From: Gemmiger_A avium
GTDB lineage: Bacteria > Bacillota > Clostridia > Oscillospirales > Ruminococcaceae
NCBI GenBank assembly: GCA_019114585.1
Contig: DXFE01000033.1
Coordinates: forward strand, 1-40,105
Reading direction: 5' to 3'
Length of the DNA: 40,105 nt
Part shown: in pieces, positions 14,139 to 21,745 of the stretch
Layout: each line of letters opens with the position of its first letter
Numbering within the stretch: the first letter of the stretch is position 1
Position numbers and translations under genes: made by a program
Notes under the pieces: generated by a model
Database searches by the model: none
What the model was told of the DNA's origin: nothing
What the model saw: only the letters and a program-made list of their open reading frames with translations

Positions 14139-16703
14139 TCATCGCAGCCGCAGGCGGTTTTCCTCGATGATGCGGGTGATCTGGGCGTTGGCGTCCTCCA
14201 CCTCCCGGCGGAACATCTCCGCCGACACCCGCAGCGCCCCGTGGCCCAGGATGATGGTCTGCTCCATCCCGTCGGAGCTGGCCACCCGCACCCGGCGCTG
14301 CCGGGCCAGCTGTTTGGTGGCCTTTTCGATGAACATATCCGCCGTTTCGGCCTCCTTGGTGTAGACCAGATAGATGTTCTGGTACTTCTCCACCTCGCCG
14401 GGCGCGCCGGGCACCTTGTAGGCGTCATACACCAGGATCACCGTGCCGCCCTTGAAGCCCTGGTAATTGCACAGGATATCCGCCAGCGCGTGCCGGGCCG
14501 CGCCCAGATCCGCCTGGGCCAGGGCTTTCAGATCCGGCCAGGCAAACAGGATGTTGTATCCGTCCACCAGCAGATACTCCTGCCCGGGGGCCGCGGCGGG
14601 CACCGGGTCGGCGTCCGGCCGGGCGGGACGGCTCACCGCGGCGGGCGGCGGCGGGGTGCGCCAGCTGCCCGCCCCGTAGGTGCGGGTGAACAGCGCTTCC
14701 AGCACCGCGTCCTCGCCGGGGGCCTCCCCTTTCGGCTTGGGGCGGGCGGGGGCGGCGGGGTCCGGTTCCGGGGCCGGGCGGCGGGGCGCCAGCGGATTCT
14801 GCACATGCATCTTGCCCGCGGCCTCCCGCCAGGGCACCACCACCCCGGCGCCGTGGCTGCAGAACACCGAATCCGCCGGGTCGTCCACATCCCGTTCCGG
14901 GTCGTACCCGGCGGCGGCGATCACCGGGGCCGGGTCGCGGCAGGGGCGGTAACCGCAGGGGGTGCAGCTCAGCCGCCCCTGCCCCCGGCTGTAGGCCGCC
15001 AGCTCGGCGGCGTAATCCTGCAGCGCGGCGGCGGGCACACTGCCGGTGAGCACGGCCTGTTCCCCGTTCTGCTCGGGCGGGGCAAACTCGGCCCCCATCC
15101 GCTCCAGGTCGGTCATGGCACGGCCCAGATTGCCTGCGGGCAGTTCCAGCCGGAAGTCGTACCAGGGTTCCAGCAGCAGGTTCTCCGCCTGCATCAGGCC
15201 CTGACGCACCGCCCGGCGGGCCGCCTGGCGGAAGTCCCCGCCTTCGGTGTGTTTCAGATGGGCCTTGCCCGCCGCCAGCGTGATGACCACGTCGGTGAGG
15301 GGCGCGCCGGTCAGCACACCCCGCAGCGGCGTTTCGGCCAGCTGGCTTAAAATCAGCCGCTGCCAGCTGCCCTCCAGCTGGTCGGTGGGGCAGCGGCTGG
15401 CAAACTGTATCCCGCTGCCCCGGGGGCCCGGCTCCAGCAGCAGGTGTACCTCCGCGTAGTGGCGCAGCGGCTCAAAATGGCCCGCCCCCGCCACCGGGGC
15501 GGCGATGGTTTCCCGGTACAGGATACGTGCCGGGCCAAAATCCACCTGCCAGCCGTACCGGCGGGCGATCAGCCCCTGCAATATCTCCTGCTGCACCGGG
15601 CCCATGGCCTGCAGGCGGATGCAACCCGCCCGCTCGTCCCAGCCCAAGTGCAGCTGGGGGTCTTCCTCCTCCAGCTGGCGCAGCTTGCCCAGAGCGGTGT
15701 GGGGGTCCACCCCGTCGGGCAGCAGCAGTTCGCAGCTGCTCACCGGTTCCAGCAGCGGAGCGCGGGCGGGGGCCTGCGCCCCCAGGCCCTGGCCGGGCCG
15801 GGTATGGTCCAGGCCGGTGACCGCGCACACCTGCCCGGCCACCACCTTCTGCACCGCGGTGAACTTTTCGCCGGAATACACCCGGATCTGATCCACCTTT
15901 TCCGGACCGTCCGGGCCGGGCAGGGTGGTTTTGACCGGCAGTTCCCCGCCGGTGATCTTGAGCCAGCTGAGCCGCCCCCCCTGGGCGTCCCGGCCGATCT
16001 TGTAGACCAGCGCGGCAAACTCCGCGCCCCGGGGCGGCTCGGGAACCAGCCGTTCCATGGCGTCCAGCAAGCGGGCCACCCCCTCCCCTTTCAGCGCCGA
16101 ACCAAAATAGCAGGGAAAGGCCTTTCGCTGCCCGATCAGCGCCGACAGGTCACCGTCGGTGAGGGGCGCGCCCTCCAGGTACCGCTCCATCAGTTCCTCG
16201 CTGCACAGCGCCAGCTGCTCCGCCAGGTCGGGGTCGTCCATATCCACGCAGCCGCCGTCCAGCGCGGTGCGCAGCTGTTCCATCAGCCGGGGCCGGGGCA
16301 GCCCGGGCAGGTCGGTCTTGTTTACAAAGAGCAGGGTGGGAACCCGGTAACGGGCCAGCAGTTCCCACAGGGTGCGGGTGTGGGCCTGCACCCCGTCCAC
16401 TCCGCTGACCACCAGCACCGCCACGTCCAGCGCCTGGAGGGTGCGCTCGGTCTCGGCAGAGAAATCCACGTGACCCGGGGTGTCCAGCAGGGTCAGCTCC
16501 AGCGCCGGGGTGCGGATCACCGCCTGCTTGGCAAATACGGTGATGCCCCGGGCCCGCTCGATGGCATCGGTATCCAGAAAGGCGTCCCCGTGATCCACCC
16601 GGCCCATTTTTCGGATGGCGCCGCCCGTGTAGAGCAGCGCCTCGGACAGGGTGGTTTTGCCCGCGTCCACATGGGCCAGCACACCTGCACAAATTCGTTT
16701 CAT
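14139..16703 (-). CDS. TetM/EF-G-like GTPase fused to a YacP/Rae1-type NYN nuclease
   Basis: An 854-residue fusion. The first ~640 residues are a ribosomal-protection-type translational GTPase: P-loop AHVDAGKTT (10-18), switch I RGIT (52-55), DTPGH (74-78), NKTD (128-131), then EF-G domains II-V. A Pro/Ala-rich linker (~640-705) joins residues 710-854, a complete NYN_YacP domain (YLLVDGYNILFAW, VYDAYKVPG, KEAETADMFIE, VASSDGMEQ, GALRVSA). Acidic nuclease residues near 714, 760, 785-790 and 811 are kept. Bacillus Rae1 (YacP) cuts mRNA in the ribosomal A site, where TetM-type factors also bind. At the domain IV tip the TetM SPVST loop is replaced by LKHTEGG, so tetracycline resistance is doubtful. 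A role in ribosome surveillance is inferred. The start follows CAGGAG. Confidence 0.9.
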   Translation of the reverse strand: MKRICAGVLAHVDAGKTTLSEALLYTGGAIRKMGRVDHGDAFLDTDAIERARGITVFAKQAVIRTPALELTLLDTPGHVDFSAETERTLQALDVAVLVVSGVDGVQAHTRTLWELLARYRVPTLLFVNKTDLPGLPRPRLMEQLRTALDGGCVDMDDPDLAEQLALCSEELMERYLEGAPLTDGDLSALIGQRKAFPCYFGSALKGEGVARLLDAMERLVPEPPRGAEFAALVYKIGRDAQGGRLSWLKITGGELPVKTTLPGPDGPEKVDQIRVYSGEKFTAVQKVVAGQVCAVTGLDHTRPGQGLGAQAPARAPLLEPVSSCELLLPDGVDPHTALGKLRQLEEEDPQLHLGWDERAGCIRLQAMGPVQQEILQGLIARRYGWQVDFGPARILYRETIAAPVAGAGHFEPLRHYAEVHLLLEPGPRGSGIQFASRCPTDQLEGSWQRLILSQLAETPLRGVLTGAPLTDVVITLAAGKAHLKHTEGGDFRQAARRAVRQGLMQAENLLLEPWYDFRLELPAGNLGRAMTDLERMGAEFAPPEQNGEQAVLTGSVPAAALQDYAAELAAYSRGQGRLSCTPCGYRPCRDPAPVIAAAGYDPERDVDDPADSVFCSHGAGVVVPWREAAGKMHVQNPLAPRRPAPEPDPAAPARPKPKGEAPGEDAVLEALFTRTYGAGSWRTPPPPAAVSRPARPDADPVPAAAPGQEYLLVDGYNILFAWPDLKALAQADLGAARHALADILCNYQGFKGGTVILVYDAYKVPGAPGEVEKYQNIYLVYTKEAETADMFIEKATKQLARQRRVRVASSDGMEQTIILGHGALRVSAEMFRREVEDANAQITRIIEENRLRLR

Positions 16704-16735
16704 CGCGTTCTTCTCCTGTGATCGTATTGCTTTTT

Positions 16736-16744
16736 ATTGTATCA
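16736..16744 (-). promoter_or_regulatory. Extended -10 promoter of the GTPase-nuclease gene
   Basis: On the minus strand TGA-TACAAT forms an extended -10 element about 33 nt before the start codon. No consensus -35 is evident. Confidence 0.45.
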
Positions 16745-16779
16745 CAGAATCCGCAAAATTCCGAGGTGGTTTTGGGCAG

Positions 16780-16834
16780 AAAACAGCGCGCCGGCCCCGG
16801 CGGATCTTTTTGTGTCCGCAGAGAGCCGGCGCGC
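16780..16834 (-). terminator. Terminator of the metal-oxyanion operon
   Basis: A 10-bp stem GCGCGCCGGC / GCCGGCGCGC (16825-16834 with 16786-16795) encloses a second small stem. On the minus strand it is followed by TGTTTT. It lies just downstream of the DUF364 gene. Confidence 0.65.
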
Positions 16835-16845
16835 CGCCGTTTGGT

Positions 16846-17598
16846 TTATTCGTACCGGTCCGCAAAGCAGACCCGCCGCAGCCCCAGCAGTTCCGCGCTG
16901 CCTGCCAGCGTGATGCCGAAGAATACCACCGGAATGGGCAGCTCCATGTAATCCACAAGGGTGCCGTTGCACAGCGTGCTGCCGGTGCACAGGATCAGGT
17001 CCGCCCACTGGATCAGGTCTTCCCGGGCCCGGGCGCCGTCCTCCACCCGGACGCCGAAGCGGGCCGCCCCCACATTTTCCGGGTTCAGGTCCAGCACCCG
17101 CACCTGACGGCCGCTGCCCGCCAGCATCTCCAGCAAGGCGGGCTGATAGCCCACCAGCCCCACCCGCCGGGCATTCGGGTACTCTGTGTCCAGCCAGGCG
17201 TGCATATCCACAGCGCACTGTTCCGGCCCCTGGGTACGGCAGTGCACCGTTCCGGTGCAGCGGCCCAGATGGGCCATCACCGCGTTCAGGCAGGCGATGA
17301 ACAGGCCCCGGGCGTGGGCGTCCTGCAGGATATCCAGCGCCAGCACCTGGGCCAGCGTGCCGGAAAAGGCGGCCGGCGCATCGGTGAACGCCTGCCCCCG
17401 GCTGCCCCGGTATTCCGCCTGGATCATCACGTCCTTGCCCTCCAGAATGGGAAAATCGGTGCGGCGGGTGTTGCCGATGGCCTCTTCCGGCGTGAGGGCG
17501 CGGCAGCGCACCGCCACCGGTTCCTCCGCCAGCCCGTTCTCGGCCACGATACGGGCAAATTCTTTTTTCAACCGTTCATACAGCTGTGTCTGCGTCAT
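16846..17598 (-). CDS. DUF364-type Rossmann-fold protein
   Basis: A 250-residue protein. The C-terminal half (~135-245) matches DUF364, a Rossmann-like domain proposed to chelate metals: VGLVGYQPALLEML, VLDLNPENVG, WADLILCTGSTLCNGTLVDY and PVVFFGITLAG. The N-terminal half matches the usual DUF4213-type partner region. The biochemical role is unknown, but such genes often sit beside metal or oxyanion ABC transporters, as here. The ATG at 17598 follows GAGAGGAG. The gene overlaps the ABC ATPase gene by 23 nt, so the two are tightly coupled. Confidence 0.8.
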   Translation of the reverse strand: MTQTQLYERLKKEFARIVAENGLAEEPVAVRCRALTPEEAIGNTRRTDFPILEGKDVMIQAEYRGSRGQAFTDAPAAFSGTLAQVLALDILQDAHARGLFIACLNAVMAHLGRCTGTVHCRTQGPEQCAVDMHAWLDTEYPNARRVGLVGYQPALLEMLAGSGRQVRVLDLNPENVGAARFGVRVEDGARAREDLIQWADLILCTGSTLCNGTLVDYMELPIPVVFFGITLAGSAELLGLRRVCFADRYE

Positions 17599-18337
17599 GG
17601 GCTGTTTCTCCTCTCTTTTGTTCCGCAAGCCCCAAAAATTCCAGGGCCGGGGCGGGCCAGGACGCCCGGTACAGATCGGCGGCCGGGGCAATGCCGCACA
17701 GTCTTCCCCCCGCCAGCACCCCCACTCGGTCGGCCAGGTCCTGCGCCTCGGTAAAATCGTGGGTCACAAACAGCACCGCGCAGCCAAACTCCTGCCGGAT
17801 CCGGCGCAGCAGGCCATGCAGCTGTTTTTTGGTCACCGGGTCCAGGGCGGAAAACGGCTCGTCCAGCAGCAGCAGGGCGGGCCGCGGCGCCAGGGCGCGG
17901 GCCAGTGCTATGCGCTGCTGCTCGCCGCCGCTCAAAGTGCCCGGATACTGGTCCAGCACCCGCTCCAGCCCGAACCGTGCCGCCAGCTGCTGCACCTGAC
18001 GGTGCACCTCGTCCCGGCGCATATGCCGCACCCGCAGCCCATAGCCGATGTTCTGCGCCGCCGTCAGATGCGGGAACAGGCTGTATTCCTGATACAGGTA
18101 CCCGATATTGCGCCGGTGCAGCGGGATGCGGCGCACCTCCTGCCCGCGGAACAGCACCTGCCCGCCGGAGGGCGCACAGAAGCCGGCGGCGCTTTCCAGC
18201 AAAAGGGTCTTGCCCGCGCCGGTGCGGCCCAGCAGGGCCAGGATCTCGCCCCCGGCCAGCGACAGGTTCACCCCCTCCAGCGAAAAGCGGCCCCGCCGCA
18301 GGGTTACCTCTTTCAGTTCCAGTACCGGCTCACTCAT
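17576..18337 (-). CDS. Molybdate/tungstate-type ABC transporter ATPase
   Basis: A 253-residue ABC ATPase of the ModC/WtpC/TupC group. It has Walker A GRTGAGKT (37-44), the Q-loop in YLYQEYSLFPH (81-90), signature LSGGEQQR (135-142), Walker B LLLLDEP (155-161) and the switch His193 in THD. There is no long C-terminal TOBE (ModC regulatory) domain, which fits the shorter tungstate/archaeal-type ATPases. It energises the permease encoded just upstream; both frames overlap by 8 nt. Because that permease and its binding protein are broken, this intact ATPase is probably orphaned unless it serves another permease. Confidence 0.88.
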   Translation of the reverse strand: MSEPVLELKEVTLRRGRFSLEGVNLSLAGGEILALLGRTGAGKTLLLESAAGFCAPSGGQVLFRGQEVRRIPLHRRNIGYLYQEYSLFPHLTAAQNIGYGLRVRHMRRDEVHRQVQQLAARFGLERVLDQYPGTLSGGEQQRIALARALAPRPALLLLDEPFSALDPVTKKQLHGLLRRIRQEFGCAVLFVTHDFTEAQDLADRVGVLAGGRLCGIAPAADLYRASWPAPALEFLGLAEQKRGETAHDADTAV

Positions 18338-18794
18338 AGCGCCCTCTCTTTTTGTCCACGCGGGTGAACCGGGATGCCACCACCAGCGACGCCGCCGAGA
18401 TGGCCAGCAGCAAAAATGCGCTGGCCAGCGCACCGTTCAAATCGTTGGCGCTCACGTTCAGATAGATGTTTGCCGGCAGGGTCTCGGTCTTCATGCGGGT
18501 CACCTCCACCAGCATGAGGGTTGCGCCGAACTCCCCCAGCGCCCGGGACCAGACCAGCACCAGCGCCCCGGCCAGGCTGTGGCGGCACAGGGGCAGCAGG
18601 ATGGTAAAAAAGCGCCGCGCCTCCCCCGCGCCCAGCAGGCCCGCCACGTATTCCAGTTTCCGGTCTGCCCGGCGGAAAGCCGTGGAGACCAGCTGCACCG
18701 CAAAGGGAAGGTTCACCGTAAGCTGGGCAATCACAATGCCGTTGCGGCTGAACACCACCGGCAGCCCGACAGAGCCAGTACCAGACCCATACAC
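18330..18794 (-). pseudogene. ModB-type ABC permease, N-terminal part deleted
   Basis: The frame holds the second part of a ModB/WtpB permease: VVFSRNGIVIAQLTVNLPFAV, the EAA coupling loop GAGEARRFFTILLPL, then RALGEFGATLMLVEVTRMKTE and the last helix. True ModB similarity starts near 18770. The first ~90 residues of a normal ~220-260-residue permease, with two to three helices, are missing. The frame reaches back to an ATG at 18794 only by reading the modA signal-peptide sequence out of frame. The missing piece and most of modA were lost together. Transport activity is unlikely. Confidence 0.8.
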
Positions 18795-18829
18795 AGGCCC
18801 GCCACGCGAAGCATACTTTTTTCTTTCAT
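18731..18829 (-). pseudogene. Signal-peptide stub of a ModA/WtpA-type binding lipoprotein
   Basis: MKEKSMLRVAGLCMGLVLAL followed by SGC is a complete lipoprotein signal peptide and lipobox, preceded by AAAAAAGGAG. The frame ends 9 codons later inside sequence that encodes ModB in another frame. This is the expected first gene of a modA-modB-modC operon, cut at its lipobox. GGGCTGC at the junction could be read both as lipobox codons and as modB Gly-Leu-Pro codons, suggesting deletion through short homology. Confidence 0.75.
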
Positions 18830-18875
18830 CGCCAAAATGCTCCTTTTTTGCCGGCCTTTGCCGGAATTTTTATCG

Positions 18876-18884
18876 ATTATAGCA
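18876..18884 (-). promoter_or_regulatory. Leftward extended -10 promoter of the mod-type operon
   Basis: On the minus strand TGC-TATAAT is a perfect extended -10. The -35 position (CTTACT) is poor, as in activator-dependent promoters. The predicted start is near 18869. Confidence 0.7.
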
Positions 18885-18901
18885 TTCTTGCCGGTAAAAG
18901 T

Positions 18902-18919
18902 AAGTTGGTGGGCCAACTT
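18902..18919. promoter_or_regulatory. Operator dyad for the Crp/Fnr-type regulator
   Basis: A perfect inverted repeat AAGTTGG-TGGG-CCAACTT, centred at 18910.5. Its centre is 41.5 bp upstream of the leftward predicted start, the classic class II activator position. It is 26.5 bp upstream of the rightward predicted start, inside that promoter, where binding would repress. The regulator gene lies next to it. Confidence 0.7.
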
Positions 18920-18921
18920 TT

Positions 18922-18930
18922 TGCTATAAT
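18922..18930 (+). promoter_or_regulatory. Rightward extended -10 promoter of the Crp/Fnr gene
   Basis: TGC-TATAAT is a perfect extended -10; the operator dyad occupies the -35 to spacer region. The predicted start is near 18937. Confidence 0.7.
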
Positions 18931-18967
18931 GAAGAAAAGCCCGCTGGGCCGGAACGGAGGAATGACG

Positions 18968-19636
18968 ATGGAAGAATGGCTGGACTGCCTGAAACGGGAC
19001 CGGCTGCTGGGAAGCCTGGGGGAAGAGGTTCTGCGCCGCAAGCTGCTGCCGCTGGCCACCGAGCGCCAGTATGCCGCCGGAGAGGCGCTGCTGCACCCGC
19101 AGCAGGCCCAGGAACAGCTGGGCATTATTCTGGAGGGACGGGTGCAGATCCTGCAGCTGTTTCCCAGCGGGGCCAGCAGCCTGATGGCGGTGCTTTGGCC
19201 GGGCGGCCTGCTGGGGATCGACCTGGTGTTTACCCACACCCAGGCCTCCCCCTACTACGCGATCGCCAGTGAACCCACCCGGGTGCTGTATCTGCCCGCC
19301 GCGCCGCTCACCCGGCCGGACCCGCTCACACCGGAGGAATGTCTGACGGTGATGCGCCAGGCGCTGCTGATCCTCTCCCACGACAACATGAAAAAGCACT
19401 ACCAGCTGACCATTCTTTCCCAGCACGGGCTGCGCCAGCGGATTCTGGCCTATCTGAGCATGCAGGCCACCCGCCGGAAAAGCAGCAGTTTTTCCATCCC
19501 CTTTTCCCGCGAGGAACTGGCCTGTTACCTGTGTGTAAACCGCAGCGCGCTCTCCCATGAGCTTCGCCGGATGGAAAAGAACGGGCTGATCCGGTTCCGC
19601 AAAAACCGCTTTACCCTTCTCACCCCGCCGGAATAA
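18968..19636 (+). CDS. Crp/Fnr family transcriptional regulator
   Basis: A 222-residue regulator. Residues ~20-125 form a cyclic-nucleotide-binding-type beta-barrel (YAAGEALLHPQQAQEQLGIILEGRVQI...LWPGGLLGIDLVF). A dimerisation helix runs to ~150, and a winged helix-turn-helix follows at ~165-220 (FSREELACYLCVNRSALSHELRRMEKNGLI). No Fnr-type Cys cluster is seen at the N-terminus and the cAMP phosphate-binding motif is not kept, so the ligand is unknown. GGAGG ends 1 nt before an ATG at 18962 but 7 nt before the ATG at 18968, which is preferred. It is divergent from the mod-type operon and shares an operator with it, so it probably controls that operon and itself. Confidence 0.9.
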   Translation: MEEWLDCLKRDRLLGSLGEEVLRRKLLPLATERQYAAGEALLHPQQAQEQLGIILEGRVQILQLFPSGASSLMAVLWPGGLLGIDLVFTHTQASPYYAIASEPTRVLYLPAAPLTRPDPLTPEECLTVMRQALLILSHDNMKKHYQLTILSQHGLRQRILAYLSMQATRRKSSSFSIPFSREELACYLCVNRSALSHELRRMEKNGLIRFRKNRFTLLTPPE

Positions 19637-19656
19637 GCCGCTTTCGCCGTTCTGCA

Positions 19657-19689
19657 AAAAAGGAGCGGGGCCTGTGCCCCGCTCCTTTT
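19657..19689. terminator. Bidirectional terminator
   Basis: A 9-bp GC stem (19662-19670 with 19677-19685), loop CCTGTG, flanked by AAAA and TTTT. It separates the Crp/Fnr gene from the leftward BMP operon. Confidence 0.93.
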
Positions 19690-19700
19690 CTTGTTGTCTG

Positions 19701-20654
19701 TCAGCGCTCTTCCCGGAAGTAGTTGACACCCAGGCTGCCGGGGATGCGGCTGCCCGCGCTGCGGCGCATGCTGCTGATCACCAGCACCAGCGCCGTCATC
19801 AGGAAGGGCAGCATCTTGTACAGCGCCGCCGGGATGCCCATGCTCTGGGGCACGTAGTATTCCAGCACCCGCAGCGCACCGAACACCAGGCTGCCCCAGA
19901 TGGCCATATGGGGCTTCCAGGCGGCGAAGATGACCAGCGCCACCGCGATCCAGCCCAGGCCGCCCACGCTGTCGCTGAGCCAGACGCCGCCGTTGATGAT
20001 CATGCTGCAGTAGGCCCCGCCGATGCCGCAGATGCCGCCGCCCAGCAGGATGTTCACGTACTTCCAGCGGGTCACGTCAATGCTGGCCGCGTCGGCCGCG
20101 CCGGGGTTTTCCCCGATGGCCTGCACGTTCAGGCCGGTCTTGGTGCGGAACAGGTACCAGGCGCAGACCAGCGCCACCGCGATACCCAGGTAGACAAAGG
20201 GATTGTACTGGAACAGCAGCGGCCCCACCACCGGCAGGTCGCTGAGCACCGGGATGTCCACGCTGCGCATCTGGGCGGTGACCGCCTCGGGCAGCTTCAG
20301 GCTGCCGCTCTCGCTTTTGCCCAGCATGTAGATGCCGAAGAAGTTGGACAGGCCCACCCCGAAGATGGTCAGGGTCAGGCCGGCCACGTTCTGGTTGGCC
20401 ATAAAGGTGACGGTAAGCACCGCGTAGATCAGCGCCCCGCCCAGCCCGGCGGCAAAGGCGGCCAGCCAGGCCAGCAGCAGGTTGTCGGTGGCGTAGCCGG
20501 CCATAAAGCCCGCGCAGGCGCCCAGGGCCATCATGCCCTCCACGCCCAGGTTCAGATGGCCCACCTTTTCGGTGAGGATCTCGCCCACCGTGCCGAACAG
20601 CAGCGGCGTACCGGCGGCCACCGCCGCCACGAGAAATTTCAGAAACAGATCCAT
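19701..20654 (-). CDS. BMP-type nucleoside ABC transporter permease 2
   Basis: A 317-residue permease of the branched-chain-type (BPD_transp_2) family, in the NupQ/YufQ group. About 9-10 helices are present, with the characteristic EKVGHLNLGVEGMMALGA near residues 29-46 and TKTGLNVQAIGENPGAADAASID near 170-192, the coupling region. It pairs with the NupP-like permease encoded just upstream. Stop and start overlap as TGATG, so translation is coupled. The complex imports nucleosides or purine/pyrimidine bases. It is the last gene of the operon. Confidence 0.92.
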   Translation of the reverse strand: MDLFLKFLVAAVAAGTPLLFGTVGEILTEKVGHLNLGVEGMMALGACAGFMAGYATDNLLLAWLAAFAAGLGGALIYAVLTVTFMANQNVAGLTLTIFGVGLSNFFGIYMLGKSESGSLKLPEAVTAQMRSVDIPVLSDLPVVGPLLFQYNPFVYLGIAVALVCAWYLFRTKTGLNVQAIGENPGAADAASIDVTRWKYVNILLGGGICGIGGAYCSMIINGGVWLSDSVGGLGWIAVALVIFAAWKPHMAIWGSLVFGALRVLEYYVPQSMGIPAALYKMLPFLMTALVLVISSMRRSAGSRIPGSLGVNYFREER

Positions 20655-21745
20655 CAGCGCGCGCCCCCTTTCTTACGCGCCACAAAGGCGTAGCGCACAA
20701 AGAACTCACTGGCCAGGATAAAGAACAGGATCACGCCCTGCAGCACGTCGGCACAGTCGGCGGAGAGGCCCAGATCCGACTGCACCACGCCGCTGCCCTT
20801 TTCCATCACGCCGAAGCACAGGCTGACCAGGGCGATCATGCCCGGGTGCAGCTGGCACAGCCAGGCCACGATGATGGCGGTAAAGCCCACGCCGCCGGCC
20901 ACGCCGATGGAGAGGGTCATGTCCTGCCCGGCCACCTGCACCATGCCGCACAGGCCCGCCACCGCGCCGCTCAGGAACATGGTGCGCAGCACCACCCGGC
21001 GCACCGGGATACCGGCGTAACGGGCGGTGTCCTGGCTTTCGCCCACTACGGCGATCTCATAGCCCTGCTTGGTGCGCCGCAGGTACACCCAGATCACCAC
21101 GGTGAGCACCAGGGCGATCACCCAGCCGATGTGCACGCCGAACAGCTTGTCCAGCGCCACGTTCTTGTCAAACCGGGCCACCTTGCTGAAGCCCGCGGAC
21201 TCCGGGTCGCGCCAGGGGCCGTCCCGCAGGTACTGCACGATATACAGGGCGATGTAGTTGAGCATCAGGGTGAACAGGGTCTCGTTGGTGCCCCAGCGCA
21301 CCTTGCACACCGCCGGGATCAGGGCCCACAGCCCGCCGCCCAGCGCCCCGGCCAGGGCCATGATGACCAGCAGCACCACATGGGGCAGATTGGCGTGGTA
21401 CAAGGCGAAATAGCTGGCGAACACCGCGCCCATGATCAGCTGACCCTCGCCGCCGATGTTCCAGAACTTCATCTTGAAAGCCAGGGTCACGGCCAGGGCG
21501 CTGATGCACAGGGGGATGGCATAGCGCACGGTGCCCTGGATGGCCATGGCGCTGCGGAACGCGCCGCTGAGCATGGTGCCGTAGACCGCCAGCGGGTTCT
21601 GGCCCAGCGCCAGCAGAAACACGCCGCCCGCCACGATGCTCAGCACCACGGCCACGGCGCGCAGGGCCGCGGCCTGGCCGGCGGGGCGCTCGGCCCGCTT
21701 GACCACCCGCAGCAGGGGCTCGGAATGCAGTTTTGTCTGGCTCAC
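20654..21745 (-). CDS. BMP-type nucleoside ABC transporter permease 1
   Basis: A 363-residue permease of the NupP/YufP group. It has a first helix near 32-52, FKMKFWNIGGEGQLIMGAVF near 95-114, and RWGTNETLFTLMLNYIALY near 150-170. The coupling segment KQGYEIAVVGESQDTARYAGI also marks this half of the heterodimer. The GTG at 21745 is preferred to an upstream in-frame ATG because GAGGAGGT lies about 7 nt before it, and it overlaps the ATPase stop as GTGA. The arrangement lipoprotein-ATPase-permease-permease is standard for this transporter type. Confidence 0.92.
   Translation of the reverse strand: MSQTKLHSEPLLRVVKRAERPAGQAAALRAVAVVLSIVAGGVFLLALGQNPLAVYGTMLSGAFRSAMAIQGTVRYAIPLCISALAVTLAFKMKFWNIGGEGQLIMGAVFASYFALYHANLPHVVLLVIMALAGALGGGLWALIPAVCKVRWGTNETLFTLMLNYIALYIVQYLRDGPWRDPESAGFSKVARFDKNVALDKLFGVHIGWVIALVLTVVIWVYLRRTKQGYEIAVVGESQDTARYAGIPVRRVVLRTMFLSGAVAGLCGMVQVAGQDMTLSIGVAGGVGFTAIIVAWLCQLHPGMIALVSLCFGVMEKGSGVVQSDLGLSADCADVLQGVILFFILASEFFVRYAFVARKKGGAR

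Noticed and set aside
14139..16703. Tetracycline resistance gene of the TetM type
   Set aside because: Overall GTPase similarity is clear, but the SPVST tip loop is replaced and a nuclease domain is attached, so resistance is not supported.
18848..18967. Longer N-terminus for the Crp/Fnr regulator
   Set aside because: The extension would cover both divergent promoters and the operator. The ATG at 18968 has the proper ribosome site.
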